A DNA stretch of 38,850 nt from Saprospiraceae bacterium (GTDB lineage: Bacteria; Bacteroidota; Bacteroidia; Chitinophagales; Saprospiraceae). The translations under genes were made by a program, and so were the position numbers. Location of the stretch: the NCBI GenBank assembly GCA_020628085.1, contig JAHDFQ010000006.1, positions 5,375 through 44,224 on the forward strand. The letters run 5' to 3'. Below are positions 33,477 to 38,850 of the stretch, one piece after another; position 1 is the first letter of the stretch, and each line of letters starts with the position of its first letter. The notes under the pieces are model-generated. The model was not told the origin of the DNA and made no database searches. It was given only the letters and a program-made list of their open reading frames with translations.

Positions 33477-33520
33477 AAAATCATGTCGTATCCTGTAAAT
33501 CCTCAAAAATCTCTGTCCTG
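33477..33520. repeat. ACAGAGATTTT repeat, copy C, inverted
   Basis: The reverse complement begins CAGGACAGAGATTTT and continues with GAGGATTTACAGGAT. With copy B it encloses 33377-33520 between perfect 15-bp inverted ends. It stops 4 bases before the end of the SNF2 coding region. Confidence 0.85.
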
Positions 33521-33524
33521 CGCC

Positions 33525-36500
33525 CTACTCCAATTTGACCAATTCCCTCAACTCCCCATTTGACAAGTCCCCGATCCATTTTTCACCCGTAGAAACAGCT
33601 AGGTTGGCGAGTTCCTTTTTTTCTTGCAGTAGTTGATTGATTTTTTCTTCAAAAGTAGCTTGTGTGATAAAACGATGTACGAGAACATTATTTTTTTGTC
33701 CAATTCGATAGGCACGGTCGGTGGCTTGGGCTTCTACGGCGGGATTCCACCAAAGATCGTAGTGAATGACGTTGCTGGCAGCCGTCAGGTTGAGTCCTGT
33801 CCCGCCTGCTTTAAGTGATAAAATCATGATGCGTGTGGCACGATTGTTTTGAAAATCATCCACCATTTCGTCTCGTCCTTTTCGGCTGACGCCACCATGC
33901 AAAAATGGAATTTCTAAATCAAATTGGGCTTCTAGCAGCTTGACTAGAATACGCCCCATTTCTTGGTATTGGGTAAAGATCAAGGTCTTTTCACCATTTA
34001 CTTGAATGTCTTTTAAGAGATCAAACAGTAACATAGTTTTTCCCGAAAGGGCGACATCATCACTACCTTTTTTGAGAAATTGACGTGGGTGATTACAAAT
34101 TTGTTTGAGTGCCGTGAGGAGTTTGAGCACCATACCTCGTCGTTGCATCCCATCTGCTTGATCGATGCGTTCCATGGTGGTTTCGACGATGTTTTGATAG
34201 ATCGCTGTTTGTTCTGGCGTGAGGTGGCAGTATTGGTCTTTTTCGATTTTATCAGGTAAATCTTTAATGATCGTTTTGTCAGATTTGAGTCGGCGGAGAA
34301 TGAAAGGCTCTGTAATTTTACGAAATTTATCGAGTTGTTCTTGATCTCGTTCTAGTTCAATAGGTTTGGCAAAATTATCTTTGAATTTAGAAATCGTACC
34401 GAGATAACCTTTATTAGAAAAGTCAAAAATACTCCAATATTCACTCAATCGGTTTTCGACGGGTGTTCCACTCATGGCTATTTTGATGGGTGCTTTGATC
34501 TTTTTGACGGCTTTGGTTTGTGCGGTAGTTGGGTTTTTGATATTTTGAGCTTCGTCGATAGCAACCAGTAACCATTTTTGTTTATTGAGTATAGTCGTTT
34601 CGCTCCGAACAACACCGTAAGTCGTAATCAAAACATCGGCTTCTTTGAGCGGTTCTAGGCTTCGATTACTGCCATGATAAATATGTGTAGTCAGGTCGGG
34701 TGCAAATTTTCGGATTTCCTTTTGCCAATTGGTCAACAGTGTTGTTGGAACAATAATGAGTGCTTTTTGCTTGTTGAATGCTCCTTCTTCTTTTAGTTTG
34801 AGTAAAGTCGTAATAACTTGGAGCGTTTTCCCCAATCCCATGTCGTCAGCAATCAAACTTCCAAAACCAATCGTAGCATTTTTATACAACCAATTATAAC
34901 CACTCAATTGGTATGGACGAAGCGTCGCTTTAAGTCCTTTAGGCGGCGCAACGGGTTCTGTTTCGAGCAGTTGATCCATGAGTTGTTGTACTTTATTACT
35001 CAATGCAATTTTTGCACCTTTATAATCTTCTGATAAGGCAACTTGAAGCATTTCATTAGCTGATAGTTCTGGTGGATTTTTGAGTTTTTCGATGAGGGCT
35101 TGTAGTTCTTTTTCATCAAAAAAAACATATTGATCGTTGAGTTTGACAATACCCGAAAACTTATCCACCATTTTCATAAACTCTTGTTGAGATAGATGCT
35201 GGTCACCAATAGCTATATTCCAATCAAATTGGAGCATTCCGTCTAGGTTAACGAGCGACTCTTTTTGAACGATCCCTGTTTCTTCATCATCCGTAGTCAC
35301 TTTCATGGATACTTGTGGACGCATCAATTTTTGTAGGGCTTTGGGTAGTAATACCTTAATTCCAAATAGACGAATCGTCGGTAAAATTTTAAATAAAATA
35401 TGCACAAACTCTTCGGAATTAAAATACAAAGGTTCTCGTCCTTTGGAGGCCACCAGATCGCCAATTTGCGGAAAATAATCCGATAGCATGGATATATCAC
35501 GCAGCACATCCAACCGTTGATTTTGGTAGGTATCTTCTTCTAAAAAAGTTTCTAAATCAACGGGTGCGCTCAAAGCATTATTGGTATCTTGAACCGCAAT
35601 GTTGACCTCAAATCCATCATCCATATCGTTGACTTGAATAACGGGTACAATGTCTTTTTTACCAATAAAAAACTTGTTAAGCCACAACTGAATCGCTGAC
35701 GGATATTCTTTAGATTCGTAATCTTGAAACGCGACGATTGCTCCGTTGAAAAACAAGTGACCAATTTCATGTTCTGCAAATTTGCGATCCATGTTGTGGT
35801 TGGTTTGCACCAAATGATTAATAAAAAAAGATAAAACCGTTGCTAAATAATCTACTTCTAAAGGTTCGTAAATCTCTTTACCTCGTTTATAAAACAGTAC
35901 ATTTCGAGGCATTAAAGCACCTACCTTTTCGACAACTTGTTGCACCGAAGGGTTAAGAGTTGCAGGAATCCAGCGCACCTGATAACGCTTTGTGCCAACA
36001 CCTAATAATTGGGGCAAATATGCCGATTGTTGCACCAGTTTCAATGCCAATTGATATATTAAATATAAACCCTTTACATGTGGCGCATACTTTGATAATT
36101 CGCTAAAAGGTAGATGTTCTAAAAACTCAACTAAGTCCTTTTCATCACTAAAACTATTAATAGATTTTCCTTTTGCATCTCGAAGTGTTGCTTTTAGAAA
36201 ATCTGCTTCTTCGTCTAGTAAAATTTCTATTTCTTCAATTATATCGATATTAATCTGGAGTTCATTTTCTCTATCAACTGTTCGTTTACTGACGGATTTA
36301 GCTATATTTTTATACCCTTGTTCTAATAGCTTTTTAAAATCACCTCGTGGGTAAAAAACTGGATTGTCAGACAAAATCGTCAATAGATTTTCTCGACAAT
36401 CGGGTATATTTGAAAAGTCTAAGTGCTTGAAAATACTTTCATTCCATTCAAAGATATATTTATCGAAAGAATACGGTTGTTGGAGGTCTTCAATATCCAA

Positions 36501-37043
36501 AATAGCCACCTTCTCCTGCCCTGCTACAGCATAACCGATACCTTCTAAGCCTTTAAACAAATCAAAATCGTGGAGTAAAAAAACGAGAAACGGATTTTTA
36601 TCAATTTCATTAATCATCATATACAACACGGCTGCCATGTGCTTGCACGGCACGGCATGATCGGGACAAGAACAACTACCTTTGATATCTCGCCAGGAGT
36701 TTGGAAATAGATCAATATTTGCTCTACGGCACATATCCATCAATTCTCTAGGAAGATTTCTATTAAGTAATTTGGACAAATACAGCGGATTAGAGGTAAT
36801 GATCTGAATGATTTTAGCTTTCTCATTAGAGGTAAATGCAGGAATGGTAAATTTCACATTATAAGGTCGATAGCTTGAACCCTTGACCTTAGCCGTAATA
36901 TAGTTATTCTTGATTTCTATATCATAGGCTAAACCTTTATTAGCGTAGGTTTTTCCACGAGGAAGACGGTTTGAATAGTCAATATTGTTGAGTGCATTGA
37001 GCCATTGTTGTCCCCACCAAGTTGTTCCGTATTTTTTTCTCAT
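33525..37043 (-). CDS. SWIM zinc-finger SNF2-family DNA-dependent ATPase (DEAD/DEAH helicase-like)
   Basis: The 1172-residue protein has a SWIM zinc finger near the N-terminus (CSCPDHAVPCKH, Cys124, Cys126, Cys133, His135). A long middle region follows, including a bacterial SNF2-associated domain. The SNF2 motor begins with motif I DDMGLGKT (D733-T740), then DEAQ (D830-Q833). The C-terminal helicase lobe has IFTQYQEMG, FLHGGVSRKGRDEMV, SLKAGGTGLNLTAAS and DLWWNPAVEAQATDRAYRIGQ. It likely remodels protein-DNA or protein-RNA complexes with ATP, like RapA-type enzymes, but the target is unknown. Length and order are typical of the bacterial SWIM-SNF2 group. The stop codon TAG is nearly in contact with repeat copy C. 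Confidence 0.95.
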   Translation of the reverse strand: MRKKYGTTWWGQQWLNALNNIDYSNRLPRGKTYANKGLAYDIEIKNNYITAKVKGSSYRPYNVKFTIPAFTSNEKAKIIQIITSNPLYLSKLLNRNLPRELMDMCRRANIDLFPNSWRDIKGSCSCPDHAVPCKHMAAVLYMMINEIDKNPFLVFLLHDFDLFKGLEGIGYAVAGQEKVAILDIEDLQQPYSFDKYIFEWNESIFKHLDFSNIPDCRENLLTILSDNPVFYPRGDFKKLLEQGYKNIAKSVSKRTVDRENELQINIDIIEEIEILLDEEADFLKATLRDAKGKSINSFSDEKDLVEFLEHLPFSELSKYAPHVKGLYLIYQLALKLVQQSAYLPQLLGVGTKRYQVRWIPATLNPSVQQVVEKVGALMPRNVLFYKRGKEIYEPLEVDYLATVLSFFINHLVQTNHNMDRKFAEHEIGHLFFNGAIVAFQDYESKEYPSAIQLWLNKFFIGKKDIVPVIQVNDMDDGFEVNIAVQDTNNALSAPVDLETFLEEDTYQNQRLDVLRDISMLSDYFPQIGDLVASKGREPLYFNSEEFVHILFKILPTIRLFGIKVLLPKALQKLMRPQVSMKVTTDDEETGIVQKESLVNLDGMLQFDWNIAIGDQHLSQQEFMKMVDKFSGIVKLNDQYVFFDEKELQALIEKLKNPPELSANEMLQVALSEDYKGAKIALSNKVQQLMDQLLETEPVAPPKGLKATLRPYQLSGYNWLYKNATIGFGSLIADDMGLGKTLQVITTLLKLKEEGAFNKQKALIIVPTTLLTNWQKEIRKFAPDLTTHIYHGSNRSLEPLKEADVLITTYGVVRSETTILNKQKWLLVAIDEAQNIKNPTTAQTKAVKKIKAPIKIAMSGTPVENRLSEYWSIFDFSNKGYLGTISKFKDNFAKPIELERDQEQLDKFRKITEPFILRRLKSDKTIIKDLPDKIEKDQYCHLTPEQTAIYQNIVETTMERIDQADGMQRRGMVLKLLTALKQICNHPRQFLKKGSDDVALSGKTMLLFDLLKDIQVNGEKTLIFTQYQEMGRILVKLLEAQFDLEIPFLHGGVSRKGRDEMVDDFQNNRATRIMILSLKAGGTGLNLTAASNVIHYDLWWNPAVEAQATDRAYRIGQKNNVLVHRFITQATFEEKINQLLQEKKELANLAVSTGEKWIGDLSNGELRELVKLE

Positions 37044-37170
37044 CCGACTTTTTCTATTTTAGAAAGCCAATTTACAGCTTTTAGAGATTCATTACAAATT
37101 ACATTAGCCACAGCGTTCCCAACTTTACTTACCCTTTTTCCGTTACCTTTTAGTACATATAATCATATCA

Positions 37171-38328
37171 ATGAAAGGAACGATTCAAATTGCTCGATTT
37201 GCTAATATTCCAGTGCTGCTGCACTGGTCGTTTGGCTTGGTATTGTTGTATGTAATGTATGCAGCTATGGCAGAAACGGGTGATTGGTTGAGTATGCTGT
37301 GGATTTTGGGTATCGTGCTAACTATTTTCGTATGTGTCGTTCTACATGAATATGGTCATGCACTGATGGCTCGACAGTTTGGGGTTAGAACTCGAGACAT
37401 TATTTTGTCACCGATCGGTGGTGTAGCTAGGTTAGAGTATTTACCTGAAAAACCATCGCAAGAATTATGGATTGCACTGGCAGGCCCCTTTGTCAATATT
37501 GTTATTGCGCTTTTACTATCGCCCTATTTTTTATTGGTGGCAGATAGTTGGCAAGTTTGCACTGATATTGTTAGTCTTTTTCTAGAGTCTTTCAATGTTA
37601 TTTCTGAGCGTTCTTATCAAGACAATGATACCTTACTGACTCCGATTCACTCATTAGGACATTTCTTTGTTCCTGTTGTTATTGGTATGAATCTCATTCT
37701 CGCTATTTTCAATATGCTACCTGCTTTTCCGATGGATGGTGGACGGGTGTTACGAGCACTTTTTTCCTTTCAGTTATCACGTTTACGAGCGACTATGATA
37801 GCGACGTTACTTGGTTGGATTTCAGCTATTTTTTTTATCTACAAAGGTATTAATGATCCAAACCCTGTATTGATTGTGATCGGTATTTTCGTATTTTTTG
37901 CTGCTTATCAAGAATATCAAATGGTACGACGAGATACGGTACTCAATAGTTATAAAGTTCGAGATATTATTAGAACGGATTTTACAAAGATCCCCACATC
38001 AGAGACCATGCAATCTGTTATTGACACATATAAAAGAGGGCAAGAAGATAGCTTTGTAGTGGTCGACCTATTGGATAGAATAGTGGGCGTATTACCCGAA
38101 TCTGTTATTAAAAAAGCTACCAAACAATCATCATTTGATTTGGTCGAACAATATCAGCAGGTAAGGTTTGAAACTATCTCTCCGAATGAATCACTTAAAT
38201 GGTTGTTTCATAAAATGCAAACGAGAGGATATTATATTTTACCTGTCTATGAATCTGGTGAGATTATAGGCGTGGTCGATCGGAAAGGGTTTAGTGATTT
38301 TTTGATCGAAAAGAGAAAATTATTTTAA
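37171..38328 (+). CDS. Site-2 protease (M50) with CBS-domain pair
   Basis: The 385-residue integral membrane protease has several hydrophobic helices and the zinc motif HEYGH (H59-H63). The third ligand region NMLPAFPMDGGRVLRAL matches the NPDG-type motif of M50 proteases, with Asp as ligand. Two CBS motifs make up the C-terminal third (about 265-385), a known architecture whose CBS pair may sense nucleotides. Site-2 proteases cut transmembrane helices in regulated intramembrane proteolysis. The last bases (38325-38328) overlap the end of the opposing 77-residue gene. It is divergent from the SNF2 gene across a 127-base gap. Confidence 0.93.
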   Translation: MKGTIQIARFANIPVLLHWSFGLVLLYVMYAAMAETGDWLSMLWILGIVLTIFVCVVLHEYGHALMARQFGVRTRDIILSPIGGVARLEYLPEKPSQELWIALAGPFVNIVIALLLSPYFLLVADSWQVCTDIVSLFLESFNVISERSYQDNDTLLTPIHSLGHFFVPVVIGMNLILAIFNMLPAFPMDGGRVLRALFSFQLSRLRATMIATLLGWISAIFFIYKGINDPNPVLIVIGIFVFFAAYQEYQMVRRDTVLNSYKVRDIIRTDFTKIPTSETMQSVIDTYKRGQEDSFVVVDLLDRIVGVLPESVIKKATKQSSFDLVEQYQQVRFETISPNESLKWLFHKMQTRGYYILPVYESGEIIGVVDRKGFSDFLIEKRKLF

Positions 38329-38558
38329 AACTGCGTCATTTTATCACGGCATTTTTCACAGTTTCCTAAGTGAGCGATGAGGTGCTCATAATCGGGTTGT
38401 CCTTCTTTCAACCTTCCTTCTCGATATTCATTCATAACTTCATCCTCTACACATTTTCGGTGTCGCCAAACTAATTCTAGCCGTTTTAACACAATGTAAA
38501 ACATTCCTAAACCTAACGTTCCAAAAATAATTTCCGCTAATCCAATTTGAGCTTCCAT
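38325..38558 (-). CDS. Small membrane protein with HX3CX2C zinc-binding motif
   Basis: The 77-residue product has one N-terminal transmembrane helix (about 8-24, AEIIFGTLGLGMFYIVL) followed by basic residues (KRLELVWRHRK), which suggests a cytoplasmic C-terminal part. The tail contains H63-LGN-C67-EK-C70, exactly the HX3CX2C zinc motif of anti-sigma factors of the ZAS type, but no sigma-factor gene is adjacent and the topology is opposite to usual (TM first). Its start is 2 bases after the stop of the Rpn gene, so the two are co-transcribed, and its stop overlaps that of the site-2 protease gene. No family is recognised; the function is unknown. Confidence 0.7.
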   Translation of the reverse strand: MEAQIGLAEIIFGTLGLGMFYIVLKRLELVWRHRKCVEDEVMNEYREGRLKEGQPDYEHLIAHLGNCEKCRDKMTQF

Positions 38559-38560
38559 TC

Positions 38561-38850
38561 CTATAATTGATCTATTTGCTCTTTGGTAAGTCCCGTTGAT
38601 TTCATAATGACTTCTATTGAAAATCCATCAGATTTTAATGCTTTTGCCACTTCTATTTTTCCTTCAATTTTACCCTCTTCTCTGCCCTCTATTCGACCTT
38701 CTATCATTCCTTCTTCTCTCGAAGTGTCTACTACATTTTTTATATCTCGGTAATACTTCAAACTTTCCTCATAAGCATCTCGCTCTACAGGTGAAAACTT
38801 GGCAATTTCAGCAGCTTCAAATAACTTTTTAAAAATTCTATCTTGTAATT
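38561..38850 (-). CDS. Second Rpn-family protein, N-terminus beyond the window edge
   Basis: This frame continues past the right edge and shows the last 96 residues. It contains LFEAAEIAKF, YEESLKYYRDIKNVVDTSREEG, a charged tail (MIEGRIEGREEGKIEGKIE) and a C-terminal helix with TGLTKEQIDQL, the normal end of Rpn/PD-(D/E)XK transposase-like proteins. The start is off-window. It is a paralogue of the left-edge gene on the same strand: LFEAAEIAKFS and the VIDTSREEG region are nearly the same, but many synonymous changes show they are not recent copies. The nuclease core itself is not visible. Confidence 0.88.
   Translation of the reverse strand, partial: LQDRIFKKLFEAAEIAKFSPVERDAYEESLKYYRDIKNVVDTSREEGMIEGRIEGREEGKIEGKIEVAKALKSDGFSIEVIMKSTGLTKEQIDQL

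Larger units (their letters stand above)
33205..33524. other. Repeat-filled intergenic region between GxxExxY and SNF2 genes
   Basis: These 320 bases consist largely of repeat units (listed separately) with short unrelated spacers. One open frame here (minus, 33288-33506) reads through the repeat and gives residues like DHPKIKQNLCP, a translation of the repeat and not a protein family; I reject it as a gene. The upstream sequences of the GxxExxY gene must lie within this stretch. Confidence 0.7.

Noticed and set aside
33288-33506. 72-residue open frame on the minus strand
   Set aside because: It reads across repeat copy B and neighbouring spacer; its DHPKIKQNLCP segment is repeat translation rather than a conserved protein.
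33234-33520. CRISPR array
   Set aside because: There are only three units, one is inverted, they differ from one another, and spacer lengths are irregular (about 104 and 52 bases); no cas gene is present.

Overview
The window looks like chromosomal DNA of a Bacteroidota bacterium, probably Saprospiria. The DNA is AT-rich, TAnnTTTG-type promoter cores stand in for -10 boxes, and Shine-Dalgarno sequences are scarce. Family content fits: DUF6029, Omp28-like, DUF5916, DUF885, DUF2853, GxxExxY and four-helix-bundle proteins, a carboxypeptidase-regulatory-domain TonB receptor, and a giant Fn3/beta-helix adhesin ending in SprB-like and 3-coathanger-stack-like domains. No rRNA, tRNA, CRISPR array, phage or intact insertion sequence was seen.

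Layout. 1-2457: the left edge cuts an Rpn-type nuclease gene (-), followed by a Xaa-Pro aminopeptidase (+). 2872-8832: a 1986-residue secreted adhesin built from two tandem ~800-residue blocks. 9199-10851: an NTF2-fold protein, then a tight GNAT / Fer4_19-CDGSH / ACT gene set. 10881-12103 (-): DUF1572 (DinB-like) and a TlpA-type thioredoxin. 12533-15300 (+): a DUF6029 barrel and an Omp28-like lipoprotein, separated by a 170-bp MITE-like element. 15482-18039: an SDR (+) convergent with a DUF885 peptidase (-) across a shared terminator. 18156-18741: a four-helix-bundle gene bracketed by inverted repeats. 18762-26312: ssb (+), then M1 peptidase, lipoprotein, NADP-dependent oxidoreductase and DUF5916 protein (all -). 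26480-29749 (-): MBL hydrolase, glycogen synthase, Fic protein and a small membrane protein. 29842-32722 (+): TonB receptor and DUF2853. 32821-37043 (-): GxxExxY protein, a repeat-filled intergenic stretch and a SWIM-SNF2 ATPase. 37171-38850: a site-2 protease with CBS pair (+), facing a 77-residue membrane protein with an HX3CX2C zinc motif and a second Rpn gene cut by the right edge (both -).

Most genes are housekeeping or envelope functions: peptide turnover (M24, M1, DUF885), outer-membrane and secreted proteins, and periplasmic thiol chemistry. The unusual content is in the spaces between genes. Three small multi-copy-type genes (Rpn, four-helix bundle, GxxExxY) lie among inverted or tandem repeats. 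A gene-less relative of the four-helix-bundle repeat lies at 23.7 kb. A short element at 14.2 kb has imperfect terminal inverted repeats and a 9-bp flanking duplication. A GC-rich 19-mer is nested in two otherwise different repeats. The four-helix-bundle cassette resembles 23S rRNA intervening sequences (an ORF carried in the loop of an inverted repeat) but sits outside rRNA; I consider it the best candidate for an under-described element here.
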